Below are positions 50,135-58,350 of a stretch of DNA of 64,000 bases, one piece after another. Each line of letters begins with the position of its first letter. Position 1 is the stretch's first letter. The DNA comes from Candidatus Methanomethylophilaceae archaeon (lineage in GTDB: Archaea > Thermoplasmatota > Thermoplasmata > Methanomassiliicoccales > Methanomethylophilaceae). The notes beneath the pieces were generated by a model. It saw only the letters and a program-made list of their open reading frames with translations. It ran no database searches and had not been told where the DNA came from. The DNA is taken from assembly GCA_017461225.1 (NCBI GenBank), contig JAFTYV010000058.1:1-64000 (forward strand), in the 5' to 3' direction. The position numbers were made by a program, and so were the translations under genes.

Positions 50135-50407
50135 TCAGATCCTGTGCATCATGTTGAAGATGTCTTCCCTGTGCGCCTTCACGATGCATCCGATGGATTC
50201 TCCGACGGATTCGAGTCCGGATGCGAGATCGGAGAACACGCCCTGGAAGCCGTCTATGTCCACTATCATCATCATGTTGATGTACTCCTGGACCGTGGTC
50301 TGTTTGATATCCAGGATGTTTATGTTGTTCTGGGCGAGGTAGTTGCACATCGTCGCGATGAGTCCGACGCGGTCCTTCCCCACGAGTGTGATGATTATCC
50401 TGTTCAT
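50135..50407 (-). CDS. UPF0237 ACT-domain protein
   Basis: A 90-residue single ACT domain ([20 protein letters not shown] at residues 4-23; the glycine is at the ligand-binding turn). The family is always found beside UPF0210 and presumably senses an amino acid for it. The gene starts at ATG 50407, 22 bases after cimA. Confidence 0.92.
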   Translation of the reverse strand: MNRIIITLVGKDRVGLIATMCNYLAQNNINILDIKQTTVQEYINMMMIVDIDGFQGVFSDLASGLESVGESIGCIVKAHREDIFNMMHRI

Positions 50408-50429
50408 GTCTTCACCTTCCTTTGTATCG

Positions 50430-51986
50430 TTACCTTATCAGTGCGTACTCTATCGAATCCACCAGGGCTATCAGACTTGCCTCTATGACGTTGTCCGAAA
50501 CCCCCACGGTGGTCCAGCTGTCGACTCCGTCCGACGACCTTATCAGGACGCGTACGGTGGATGCCGTGGCGCTCTTCCCGTCCAGCACACGGACCTTGTA
50601 GTCGGTCAGCCTGATGTCCCCGAGTTTGGGGTAGAATCTCAGGAGGGCCTTCCTGAGGGCGTTGTCCAGCGCGTTGACGGGTCCGTTGCCGTCGGCGGCC
50701 GTGTGCTCCACGTTGCCCTCCCTGTCACGGACCTTGACGCTGGCCTCGGAGTCCATCCCGTCGGCGGAGTGCTGGTCGATGTATATCCTGAACCCGGGGA
50801 CTTCGAACATCGGTTCGATCTCCCCTCTGAGCCTCCTCACGATGAGTTCGAAGCTCGCATCGGCACCCTCGAACTGGTACCCCTCCGCCTCCATCCTCTT
50901 GATGATGTTCGTGATGTCCGGGCTGTCGTCGCCGATGTCCATGCCCAGTTCCCTGAGCTTCTCGGACACGCTGGCGTTCCCCGCCATCTCGGAGATCAGG
51001 ATCCTGCGGACGTTGCCCACGGATCCAGGTTCGATGTGCTCGTACGTGCGACTGTCCCTGGCGAGTGCGGAGACGTGTATGCCGCCCTTGTGTGCGAACG
51101 CGCGTTCGCCTACGAACGGGGTCCCCGGAGGTGCCGGCATGTTCGCGATCTCCCCGACGAACCTGGACAGCGGCGTCAGGTCCTCCAGGGACGCATCGGT
51201 GTCGTAACCCATCTTGAACACGAGGTTGGGTATGACGGAGCAGAGGTCGGCGTTGCCGCACCTCTCCCCCAGTCCGTTCACCGTGCCCTGCACCATCGTG
51301 CATCCCGACTCCACGGCCGCCAGGGTGTTGGCCGTGGCGAGTCCCGAGTCGTTGTGGCAGTGGATCCCCAGCGGTGTCCCCACGGACAGGAGGACCTCGC
51401 CCACGGCCTCGGAGATCTCGGAGGGCAGGCTTCCCCCGTTGGTGTCGCAGAGGATCAGGTACTCGGCCCCTCCGGACTCGGCCGCCCTGAGGGCGTTGAT
51501 GGCGTACCTGCTGTTCGACCTGTACCCGTCGAAGAAGTGCTCCGCGTCGAACATCACGTGTTTGCCTGATTCCACGAGGAAGCGCACGCTGTCCTCGATC
51601 ATGTCCAGGTTCCTGTCCAAGTCGATGTTCAGTGCATCGGTCACCTGGAAGTCCCATGCCTTGCCGAATATGCAGCACCATTCCGCGGGGCATCCCGCGA
51701 GAGCCACGAGGTTGGGGTCATCGGACGGTCTGTTGGCGGACCTGCGTGTGCTGCCGAACGCCACCAGCTTCGTGTGCGCGAGCTCCAGTTCCGCCGCACG
51801 GGTGAAGAACTCGTCATCACGGGGGTTGGAGCCGGGCCATCCCCCCTCCACGAAGTCCATCCCGAACGAATCCAGCCTGCGGAGTATGTCCAGCTTGTCC
51901 TCGGATGAGAACAGGACCCCGTCGGTCTGGGCTCCGTCGCGGAGGGTGGTGTCGTAGATCTGTATCCTTCCCGCTTCCTCTGTCAT
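50430..51986 (-). CDS. cimA: (R)-citramalate synthase, CimA type
   Basis: Condenses pyruvate and acetyl-CoA to citramalate, the first step of the threonine-independent isoleucine route. The 518-residue protein has the DRE-TIM signature IYDTTLRDGAQTDGVLFS (about residues 9-26), the metal-site CDTNGGSLP and GIHCHNDSGLA, then a C-terminal LeuA-like allosteric domain (ELIVRRLRGEIEPMFEVPGF). It resembles the citramalate-type subgroup (TIGR00977) rather than isopropylmalate synthase; distinction is by pattern. The start ATG 51986 overlaps the hom stop. The upstream open frame is a shadow of hom. Confidence 0.88.
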   Translation of the reverse strand: MTEEAGRIQIYDTTLRDGAQTDGVLFSSEDKLDILRRLDSFGMDFVEGGWPGSNPRDDEFFTRAAELELAHTKLVAFGSTRRSANRPSDDPNLVALAGCPAEWCCIFGKAWDFQVTDALNIDLDRNLDMIEDSVRFLVESGKHVMFDAEHFFDGYRSNSRYAINALRAAESGGAEYLILCDTNGGSLPSEISEAVGEVLLSVGTPLGIHCHNDSGLATANTLAAVESGCTMVQGTVNGLGERCGNADLCSVIPNLVFKMGYDTDASLEDLTPLSRFVGEIANMPAPPGTPFVGERAFAHKGGIHVSALARDSRTYEHIEPGSVGNVRRILISEMAGNASVSEKLRELGMDIGDDSPDITNIIKRMEAEGYQFEGADASFELIVRRLRGEIEPMFEVPGFRIYIDQHSADGMDSEASVKVRDREGNVEHTAADGNGPVNALDNALRKALLRFYPKLGDIRLTDYKVRVLDGKSATASTVRVLIRSSDGVDSWTTVGVSDNVIEASLIALVDSIEYALIR

Positions 51987-52978
51987 CTGCGCGCTTCCAT
52001 TATTGCCACGAGATCGCTCAGGATGGCGGATGCGGTCTCCATGCGTCCGGCACCGCGTCCCTGCACGGTCACCGGTCCCGCGAGGTCGGTGTTGATCTGG
52101 GCGGTGTTCAGTGTGCCCGAGAGTCCGAGGGCGTGTCCGCGTGGGATCAGCCTGGGCCCCACGGAGAGCTTCGTGTCGGACACCTCCCCGATGAGCCTGA
52201 TGACCATGTTGCGCGATTTGGCGAGTGCGATCGCACCCTCCGTGATGGAGGTGATGCCCGTGATCTCCACGTCGTCGAAGGTGACGTCCCTGCCGAACAC
52301 AGAGTTGGCCAGGATGACGACCTTGCAGGCACTGTCGTAACCCTCTATGTCGTTGGTCGGATCCGTCTCCGCATAGCCCATCTGCTGGGCCTCCTTGAGG
52401 GCCTGCTCGAAGGGCTGTCCGTTGTCCATCTTGCTCAGGATGAAGTTGCACGTACCGTTGAATATGCCGCGGATCGATCTGATGTTCTCCCCGGCGAGGT
52501 TCTCCCTGCACAGGTTTATGATCGGCATGGCGCCTCCGACCGAACCCTCGAAGCGCAGCATGCACCCCTTGGATTCCGCCAGGTCCATGAGTTCGCGGAA
52601 CCTCAGCGCCAGGGGGCCCTTGTTGACGGTGATGACGTCCTTCCCGCACTCCAGTGCGTGTCTGATCGTGATGAGGCCCGTCCCCCCGGTCTTCACATCG
52701 GTGGGGCTGACCTCCACGAGGATGTCGTAGTCGACGGAATCGAGCACCGCCAGGGGGTCGTCGTACCCGTCCGGTCCGACCCTGCCGTTCTCCGCCTTGC
52801 CGATGACGATGGACATCGGATCGAGCCCGTCCTGCGACGTCACGTACGATCTGGAGTCCATGGCACCCACGATGGTGACATCCTCCCCGAACCTCTCCTC
52901 GAAGAATCCCTTCCTGGAGGCGACGACCTCCGCGAAACCCTGTCCCACGGTGCCGAAGCCGCATATGAACAACCTCAT
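51983..52978 (-). CDS. hom: homoserine dehydrogenase
   Basis: NAD(P)H-dependent reduction of aspartate semialdehyde to homoserine, on the way to threonine and methionine. The 331-residue protein starts with the Rossmann motif MRLFICGFGTVGQGFAEV and has the catalytic region GTCNFILSKM and AYAETDPT-type GYAETDPTNDIEGYDSACK. It lacks a C-terminal ACT domain, which is instead encoded by the neighbouring gene at 52980-53474. It overlaps cimA by four bases (ATGA). Confidence 0.94.
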   Translation of the reverse strand: MRLFICGFGTVGQGFAEVVASRKGFFEERFGEDVTIVGAMDSRSYVTSQDGLDPMSIVIGKAENGRVGPDGYDDPLAVLDSVDYDILVEVSPTDVKTGGTGLITIRHALECGKDVITVNKGPLALRFRELMDLAESKGCMLRFEGSVGGAMPIINLCRENLAGENIRSIRGIFNGTCNFILSKMDNGQPFEQALKEAQQMGYAETDPTNDIEGYDSACKVVILANSVFGRDVTFDDVEITGITSITEGAIALAKSRNMVIRLIGEVSDTKLSVGPRLIPRGHALGLSGTLNTAQINTDLAGPVTVQGRGAGRMETASAILSDLVAIMEARR

Positions 52979-52979
52979 C

Positions 52980-53474
52980 TCACACACCCCTCACATAGAC
53001 GATTCCGGATTTCCTGCAGACATCGTTGAGGAGACCGTCCAATCTGTCGAGGTCCTCCTCGCTGCGGGCCTTGACCGAGATCATCCCGGTGCGTTTGCTC
53101 GGGTCCACGGTCTTGGAGGAGTACCTCACATCGACGGCCTCGAGAGATATCGTCTTGGAGGCCTCGTCGATGATGCCCTCGATGTAGGAGGCATCGAGGT
53201 CCCCGATGAGGAGGTAGTCCATGGTGAACGTCTCGTACACCGATCCGATGCGGGATATCACGATGTCCCTGGACTTCCAAATGTTCTTGAGGCCCTCCAC
53301 CTGGGAGTTGTCATCGACCTCGAACGTGATGTTGATGCAGATCCTATTGTTGATGATCTGTTCACGGTTGTGGACCACACCCATAATGTTCCCGTTCACC
53401 ATGGAGACGGGTTCGAGCGATCCCACCAGTTGTCCGGGCAGGTCCTTTACAAACAGTTCTGCGTTCACTATCAT
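52980..53474 (-). CDS. ACT-domain protein next to homoserine dehydrogenase
   Basis: A 164-residue protein with an N-terminal ACT domain (NAELFVKDLPGQLVGSLEPV, residues 4-23) and a second ACT-like half (TGMISVKARSEEDLDRLDGL). It lies immediately upstream of hom (one base), whose own product lacks an ACT domain, so it is probably a separate regulatory subunit sensing threonine or another product. That is a common archaeal arrangement. ATG 53474 was chosen; the longer open frame runs into the promoter and the tRNA-Ser region. Confidence 0.85.
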   Translation of the reverse strand: MIVNAELFVKDLPGQLVGSLEPVSMVNGNIMGVVHNREQIINNRICINITFEVDDNSQVEGLKNIWKSRDIVISRIGSVYETFTMDYLLIGDLDASYIEGIIDEASKTISLEAVDVRYSSKTVDPSKRTGMISVKARSEEDLDRLDGLLNDVCRKSGIVYVRGV

Positions 53475-53586
53475 GTGCGCACCAGTGTCACGGTTATTCC
53501 TGCCACGTGTATTTAATGAAATTGCGCGCGCGACTACATGATGCACGGGAACGTGTGCAGGAACAACGCTTGAAGAATGGGAGAAG

Positions 53587-53670
53587 CGCCGAGAGGGAGA
53601 TTTGAACTCCCGAGGGAAAGTTCCCACGAGCTTTCCAGGCTCGCGCCTTACCGGGCTGGGCCATCTCGGC
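53587..53670 (-). tRNA. tRNA-Ser (anticodon GGA)
   Basis: Class II tRNA of 84 nt with a long variable arm. The acceptor is GCCGAGA/TCTCGGC, the anticodon stem CGAGC/GCTCG and the loop CTGGAAA (anticodon GGA). The variable arm GTGGGAACTTTCCC folds into a stem. The discriminator is G; CCA is not encoded. Confidence 0.93.
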
Positions 53671-53698
53671 TTATTAACCGGGGGATTTAGTAAACATA

Positions 53699-54478
53699 TT
53701 AATAATTTTTGTTCACCCAATCCACGTCGGATCTGAAATCCTCGAGGTGACGGCGCGTTTCACGGCATTCCCTGAGCATTTCACCATCCACGGTGAACGT
53801 TGCGAACCCCTCGTCCGCTCCGCATTCCGCTATCGTCGCTCCGAACGGATCCAGGGCGCGTGAGCATCCGTGCATCCGCAGGTCTCCGACCGTCCCCGTG
53901 TTGTTCACGTACGCCGTGTATGTGACGTTCTCCAGGGCGCGTGCGGGCAGGACCGTGTCGAGGAACCTCTTCGACTGCACCGCCGAGGCGGCGACGCATA
54001 TGTTCACGGATGATCCGCCGAGCGAGCACCCGTGGAGGATCTCGGGGAAGAACACGTCGTAGCATATGCACATCCCGAACCCGATGCCGTGGTAGCGGCC
54101 GATGGCCGGTCCGGAACCCTCCGAGAAACCGTCCTCCGAGTAGATGCCGAACCTGGCCAGGTGGGCCTTGTCGTAGTGGACGTCCCCGTCGGGGGACAGG
54201 AACGCGAGGCTGTTGAACACCTCCCCGTCCCCGTAGCGCGGGGTCCCGACGGCGACGGCGCGGTCCGATTCCCTGCATGCGTCCGATATCATGCCGAGGC
54301 ATCTCCCGACCTCCGTCTCCATGCCGGTCGGGTCCACCCCGTATCCAGTGAGGAACGATTCTGGGAAGATGCAGACGTCCGCGGGTCCCGAGGACAACTC
54401 CTCGAGGATCCTCCGTGCGTTGGCATCGGGGTCCCCCATCACGGGGATGAACTGGCAAAGGCCTACAACAGGGTCCAT
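53699..54478 (-). CDS. carbon-nitrogen hydrolase (nitrilase superfamily)
   Basis: Amidase-type enzyme of 259 residues with the Glu-Lys-Cys catalytic triad: E40 in FPESFLTGYG, K104 in DKAHLARFG and C139 in CICYDVFFPE. Branch and substrate are not clear; it may be an omega-amidase or carbamoyl-type hydrolase. Because nadE next door lacks a glutaminase domain, supply of ammonia is one speculation. Start ATG 54478; ATG 54496 would fit a leaderless transcript from the shared TATA element. Confidence 0.88.
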   Translation of the reverse strand: MDPVVGLCQFIPVMGDPDANARRILEELSSGPADVCIFPESFLTGYGVDPTGMETEVGRCLGMISDACRESDRAVAVGTPRYGDGEVFNSLAFLSPDGDVHYDKAHLARFGIYSEDGFSEGSGPAIGRYHGIGFGMCICYDVFFPEILHGCSLGGSSVNICVAASAVQSKRFLDTVLPARALENVTYTAYVNNTGTVGDLRMHGCSRALDPFGATIAECGADEGFATFTVDGEMLRECRETRRHLEDFRSDVDWVNKNY

Positions 54479-54516
54479 GTGCGCGGATGGCCGCATGCTT
54501 AGAAAACAGTTGCCAA

Positions 54517-54527
54517 GGATTATATCC
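54517..54527. promoter_or_regulatory. near-palindromic TATA element shared by divergent genes
   Basis: GGATTATATCC reads GGATATAATCC on the other strand. It lies 22 bases before nadE ATG 54549 and 21 bases before the alternative nitrilase ATG 54496, so one element could fire both ways. Confidence 0.45.
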
Positions 54528-54548
54528 GAACCATGCGATAGCCAGACG

Positions 54549-55334
54549 ATGTCAGTGACCAAGCTGCCCAACATTACCGAAGAGGATGTCCAGAACCTGG
54601 TGGGATTCATCAGGACGACCGTGGAGGGTGCCGGTTGCGACGGCGTGGTCATAGGCATCAGCGGCGGTATCGATTCCGCCGTCGTCACCAAGCTGTGCGT
54701 GGACGCACTCGGATCGGACAGGGTCCTCAACATCTTCATGCCGTCCCGCGTCACACCCGCCGAGGACTACAAGACGACCTCCGAGCTGTGCTCCGGATGG
54801 GGCACCGAGTACAGGGTGGTCGACATCCAGCCCGCGGTGGATGCGCTCGCCGCGGTGCTGCTCACCGGCGAGGAGACCCCGCTCGAGAGGGGGAACATCT
54901 CCGCCAGGTGCAGGATGGTGGTCCTGTACAACTTCGCCAAGAAGAGGAGGTACCTCGTCGTGGGGACGTCCAACCAGAGCGAGATCATGATGGGCTACTT
55001 CACCAAGTTCGGCGACGGTGCCTGCGACGTCACGCCGTTGGCCAACCTGTACAAGACCGAGGTCCGTCAGGTGGCCCGTCTCATAGGGGTGCCTGAGGAC
55101 ATAATCGTGAAGCCCCCGTCCGCCGGCCTCTGGGAGGGGCAGACCGATGAATCCGACATGGGGATCAAGTACGCCGATCTGGATGCCATCCTCTACGATC
55201 TGGAGCACGACATGACCGTGGCTCAGATCTCCCAGGACACGGGCATCCCGCGCGAGAAGGTCGACGAGATCCGCAGACAGGTCGAGTCGATGGAGCACAA
55301 GAGGCTTCCCCCGGTCCGTCCCAGCGATTTCTGA
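54549..55334 (+). CDS. nadE: NAD synthetase, ammonia-dependent
   Basis: Final step of NAD synthesis: amidates nicotinate adenine dinucleotide. The 261-residue single-domain protein has the PP-loop VIGISGGIDSAVVTKL (about residues 35-50), VGTSNQSEIMMGYFTKFGDG and GLWEGQTDESDMGIKYADLD. It lacks the N-terminal glutaminase domain and thus needs free ammonia or a partner amidase. The start ATG 54549 fits a leaderless message; the open frame upstream is a shadow of the nitrilase gene. Confidence 0.95.
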   Translation: MSVTKLPNITEEDVQNLVGFIRTTVEGAGCDGVVIGISGGIDSAVVTKLCVDALGSDRVLNIFMPSRVTPAEDYKTTSELCSGWGTEYRVVDIQPAVDALAAVLLTGEETPLERGNISARCRMVVLYNFAKKRRYLVVGTSNQSEIMMGYFTKFGDGACDVTPLANLYKTEVRQVARLIGVPEDIIVKPPSAGLWEGQTDESDMGIKYADLDAILYDLEHDMTVAQISQDTGIPREKVDEIRRQVESMEHKRLPPVRPSDF

Positions 55335-55383
55335 ACCAGATCGCGGGAATCTTGATTCCCCGTGGGTTCGGAGAATAGAAAAC

Positions 55384-55393
55384 TATATAAACA
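55384..55393 (+). promoter_or_regulatory. tRNA-Glu promoter (TATA box)
   Basis: TATATAAACA lies 24-33 bases before the tRNA 5' end at 55417. Confidence 0.5.
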
Positions 55394-55416
55394 AGTGATG
55401 TATCACGAGGTTTGTT

Positions 55417-55489
55417 GCTCCTGTAGTGTAGCGGCCAATCATGAAGCCCTCTCGAGGCTTCGACTCGGGTTCAAATCCCGACGGGAGCA
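55417..55489 (+). tRNA. tRNA-Glu (anticodon CTC)
   Basis: Cloverleaf with acceptor GCTCCTG/CGGGAGC, anticodon stem AAGCC/GGCTT and loop CTCTCGA (anticodon CTC, reads GAG). T-arm TCGGGTTCAAATCCCGA. The discriminator is A and CCA is not encoded. GAG is by far the commoner glutamate codon in this window. Confidence 0.94.
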
Positions 55490-55607
55490 CTATTCTCATC
55501 TTCTACATTCATGATTTCGATATCGCGTCCGCATTCCGAGTCAATCGCTGTTTTTCCTGATGCCGGATCCGTTCGCGACGGTCATGTGATGGGGCGGATG
55601 CCCCGTC

Positions 55608-55895
55608 TCATATCTTGGAGAACTGCTGGAGGACCTTGGAGAACTCCGCGATCGTCTCGTCCGCATCCCCGTTCTCGATACCGTCCCTGACGCAGTGGTT
55701 GAGGTGTCCCTCCAGGACGATCTGTCCGACCTTGTGTATGGCGCTCTTGACCGCGTTTATCTGGATCATGATCTCCTCGCAGGGTACATCCTCGTCGATC
55801 ATGCGATCTATCGCGGAAACCTGTCCGGAAATCCTGTTGAGGCGTCTGTGGAGGTTGTCCGTGTCCATACACTGTCTCATGGACGGTGGATACAC
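55608..55895 (-). CDS. CsoR/RcnR-family metal-responsive repressor
   Basis: All-helical repressor of metal efflux genes. The 95-residue protein has the family start (LHRRLNRISGQVSAIDRMI) and the copper-type ligand set C39, H64 and C68, with the same spacing (25 and 4 residues) as Cu(I)-CsoR. The Met at residue 1 is used, though Met6 or Met10 could be the start. It sits beside terC, a ZIP transporter and a NikR-like regulator, so it probably controls part of this metal island. Confidence 0.88.
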   Translation of the reverse strand: MYPPSMRQCMDTDNLHRRLNRISGQVSAIDRMIDEDVPCEEIMIQINAVKSAIHKVGQIVLEGHLNHCVRDGIENGDADETIAEFSKVLQQFSKI

Positions 55896-55929
55896 GGGGT
55901 CGGATAAAACCTGTGCGAAGGTAAGTTCG

Positions 55930-55958
55930 GTACGGGGGCACTGAACGGCCCCCCGTAC
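55930..55958 (-). terminator. terC terminator hairpin
   Basis: GTACGGGGG (55930-55938) pairs perfectly with CCCCCGTAC (55950-55958), just after the terC stop on the minus strand. No T run follows. Confidence 0.5.
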
Positions 55959-55961
55959 GTT

Positions 55962-56882
55962 TCAGGCGGTGCCACGGGCATCCATGCGGTTGCGCACCAT
56001 GGAGGCCACGACCGTGACGGCCAGGGTCCCGAGGATGATCCCCAGGGACACGAGGATGGGGATCTCGACGAAGTCCGCAGCCATGAGCTTGAAGGCCACG
56101 AACAGCAGGATGACCCCGAGTCCGTACTTGAGGTACCTGAGGGAGGCGAGTCCGCCGCGTATCGCGAAGTACAGGGACCTGAGTCCGAGGATCGCGAAGA
56201 TGTTGGATGTGTACACGACCAGCATGTCGGTGGATATCGCGAGCACCGCGGGGATGGAATCTATCGCGAACACTATGTCCGTGAGCTCGATGACCAGGAT
56301 GCACATCAGCATGGGTGTGATGACCTTCCTGCCGTCGATCCTGGTGGTGAGCTTGTCTCTGTCCAGCGTGGGGCTGCAGTTGAGGTGCTTGCTGAGGAAG
56401 TCGGCGATCTTGCTGCCGCCCCCTTCCTCCTCCTTCTTGAACATCGTCTTGAGGGCGGCGTAGATGAGCAGCACCCCGAAGATGTACATGACGACATGGA
56501 ACCTCTCCAGGAGCTCCACTCCGGCCACGATGAACAGGGCGCGGAACACGACCGCTCCGATGATCCCGTAGTAGAGTGCCTTGTGCTGGTACTCGTCGGG
56601 GATCGCGAACATCGAGAATATTATGATGAACACGAACAGGTTGTCTATGCTCATCGCCTTCTCTATCACGTACGCAGTCAGGTACTCCGTACCTGTGACC
56701 GGGCCGAACTCGTAGAACATGAATGCGCCGAAGAGCAGGGCGATCCCGATCCACATCGCCGTCTCCAGCAGGGCCTTGCGTGTGCTTATGTGATGGGCCC
56801 CGCGGTTGAAAACGAACAGGTCCAGAGCGAGCAACACGACGACCACGATGCCGAATATGATCCAGACCATCATTTCGTCCAT
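55962..56882 (-). CDS. TerC-family integral membrane protein
   Basis: Membrane protein of the TerC/Alx family, which exports manganese and is linked to tellurite resistance in bacteria. The 306-residue product has about eight or nine hydrophobic segments and the family signatures EKAMSIDNLFVFIIIFSMF and VIELTDIVFAIDSIPAVLAI, where the acidic residues are thought to bind metal. It lies upstream of csoR on the same strand, after the ZIP gene. Confidence 0.92.
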   Translation of the reverse strand: MDEMMVWIIFGIVVVVLLALDLFVFNRGAHHISTRKALLETAMWIGIALLFGAFMFYEFGPVTGTEYLTAYVIEKAMSIDNLFVFIIIFSMFAIPDEYQHKALYYGIIGAVVFRALFIVAGVELLERFHVVMYIFGVLLIYAALKTMFKKEEEGGGSKIADFLSKHLNCSPTLDRDKLTTRIDGRKVITPMLMCILVIELTDIVFAIDSIPAVLAISTDMLVVYTSNIFAILGLRSLYFAIRGGLASLRYLKYGLGVILLFVAFKLMAADFVEIPILVSLGIILGTLAVTVVASMVRNRMDARGTA

Positions 56883-56946
56883 GCGTCATCCCATGGCGGT
56901 TACTTATTAAAAGTGTTGTAAGGGGTTTTGAGGATGTTCCGCGGCA

Positions 56947-57765
56947 TCACAGGATGCCCATGATGACGAGCTCGTGGGCGTGCACGTGTGCATGGGGGAA
57001 CACGAGCGTCATCAGGAGGATCAGGACGATCCCCAGGACGATGAGGGTGAACGACTTCACATCGATGTTCTTCCTGTGGAACGCCTCGGGCAGCATGTCG
57101 CACAGTGCGACGTACATGAACGTGCCCGCCGCGAATGCCAGGGGGATCCCGACGAAACCGTCGATGTGGATCCCGTTCAGGACGAGGAAGAACAGGATCC
57201 CGGCGACGGGGGTTATCAGGGAGAATCCGAGGAGGCGTCTCAGTGCGGACGACCTGTCCATGTTGGTGAGCAGCATGGTCGAGGACAGGGAGAACAGGAC
57301 CACGAACTTGTGGATGCACATCCCGACGGTCGCCATCAGTCCGACGGTCTCCCCCGCGAGGAAGGTCGCGGCCAGTGCGAGTCCGTCGCATGCCGCGTGC
57401 ACGGACAACCCGATGAACGATGACATGGATGTGATCTTGTGGCTGTGGGCATCCTCGCAGCACTGGCAGCTGCACTCGCACATGTGCCTGTGCTTCATGA
57501 CGACCTCCACGACCATCATCACGACGAATCCGGCGAGGATGGCGTACATGGCGGTGTCCATGTCGTGGCCGCCGTGCTCGACCTGTTCCATCGCCTCGGG
57601 GAGGAGCATGAGGAAGAGGAGTCCGAGGAATATCCCGGTGCTGAGCGCCACGAGGAGATGGGCCTCCTCGTCCCTCAGCTTCTTGACATGTGGGAGGAAC
57701 GCCCCGGCCATCGACACTATGACCAGGATCGCGGCGTACAGCAGGAACGTCATTAGGGAATCCAT
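56947..57765 (-). CDS. ZIP-family metal transporter
   Basis: Imports divalent metal ions such as zinc, iron or manganese. The 272-residue protein has eight hydrophobic segments. The metal-site helix is SFIGLSVHAACDGLALAATF (about 115-134) with its partner in GMCIHKFVVLFSLS. A Cys/His-rich loop HRHMCECSCQCCEDAHSH (about 92-109) may bind metal at the cytoplasmic side. It is divergent from the NikR-like gene. Confidence 0.92.
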   Translation of the reverse strand: MDSLMTFLLYAAILVIVSMAGAFLPHVKKLRDEEAHLLVALSTGIFLGLLFLMLLPEAMEQVEHGGHDMDTAMYAILAGFVVMMVVEVVMKHRHMCECSCQCCEDAHSHKITSMSSFIGLSVHAACDGLALAATFLAGETVGLMATVGMCIHKFVVLFSLSSTMLLTNMDRSSALRRLLGFSLITPVAGILFFLVLNGIHIDGFVGIPLAFAAGTFMYVALCDMLPEAFHRKNIDVKSFTLIVLGIVLILLMTLVFPHAHVHAHELVIMGIL

Positions 57766-57782
57766 GTGTGCGAGTCCGGGAT

Positions 57783-57818
57783 TATGTATTAAAATATTGG
57801 TGCAATGTTAATAACATA
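57783..57818. promoter_or_regulatory. candidate metal-regulator operator between ZIP and NikR-like genes
   Basis: TATGTATT (57783-57790) is imperfectly inverted as AATAACATA (57810-57818), within an AT-rich stretch with TATA-like sequence for both directions. Centre spacing is about 31 bases. The short arms and the extra base make this a weak candidate. Confidence 0.35.
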
Positions 57819-57854
57819 TGCCGTCCGGGACGGCTGAAGTTAATAAGTGGTACC

Positions 57855-58238
57855 ATGGGGATAGTGAGCATATCATTGAACGAGGACAATCTGACCGCAC
57901 TCGACCGCATCCAGGACACGTACGGTCTCAGCGGCAGGTCCGAGGCCGTGCGCATGTCCATCAACGCCGCCCTCGCCGACATCCGCGAGCTGGAGAGCAT
58001 GGACGGTGTGGTGGAGGGGGTCCTCGTCATCGTGCGCGGCAACCATGCGGACCCGTGGATGATCCAGATCCAGGCCCGTTACGAGGAGAACATCAAGACC
58101 CAGATGCACTCGCACCTCAGGAACCACAAGTGCCTCGAGGTCATGGTCGTCTCCTGCCAGGCGGAGGTCCTGTCGGAGATGATGCGGGCGATACAGGCGG
58201 AGGGCAAGGCGGACTACGTCAAGTTCGTCCGCAGCTGA
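57855..58238 (+). CDS. nikR: NikR-like ribbon-helix-helix metal regulator lacking one nickel ligand
   Basis: Homologue of the nickel-responsive repressor NikR. Residues 3-45 form the ribbon-helix-helix DNA-binding domain (VSISLNEDNLTALDRI; LSGRSEAVRMSINAAL); residues 50-127 form the ACT-like metal domain (MHSHLRNHKCLEVMVV). Of the four nickel ligands three are present (H85, H87, C93), but the expected first histidine is A74. It may bind nickel with a substitute or another metal. ATG 57855 starts a 127-residue protein, divergent from ZIP. Confidence 0.87.
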   Translation: MGIVSISLNEDNLTALDRIQDTYGLSGRSEAVRMSINAALADIRELESMDGVVEGVLVIVRGNHADPWMIQIQARYEENIKTQMHSHLRNHKCLEVMVVSCQAEVLSEMMRAIQAEGKADYVKFVRS

Positions 58239-58243
58239 TCCCC

Positions 58244-58266
58244 CGGAGGGATGCGGAATCCCTCCG
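58244..58266 (+). terminator. nikR terminator hairpin
   Basis: CGGAGGGAT (58244-58252) pairs with ATCCCTCCG (58258-58266) a few bases after the stop. An A-rich rather than T-rich stretch follows. Confidence 0.5.
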
Positions 58267-58306
58267 AAAACATCCAAAAACGGGCATGAAACGGCGTTTT
58301 ACGTCT

Positions 58307-58317
58307 GTTTTATAAAG
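58307..58317 (+). promoter_or_regulatory. promoter of the disordered-protein gene (TATA box)
   Basis: GTTTTATAAAG lies 34-44 bases before ATG 58351. Confidence 0.5.
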
Positions 58318-58350
58318 TAGTAAGGTGTAACTCCCCGCGGATGGGATGGC

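Noticed and set aside
50430-52964. 844-codon frame suggesting a cimA fusion protein
   Set aside because: The N-terminal 320 residues are Arg/Gly-rich nonsense that overlaps hom in another frame; CimA starts cleanly at ATG 51986, which overlaps the hom stop.
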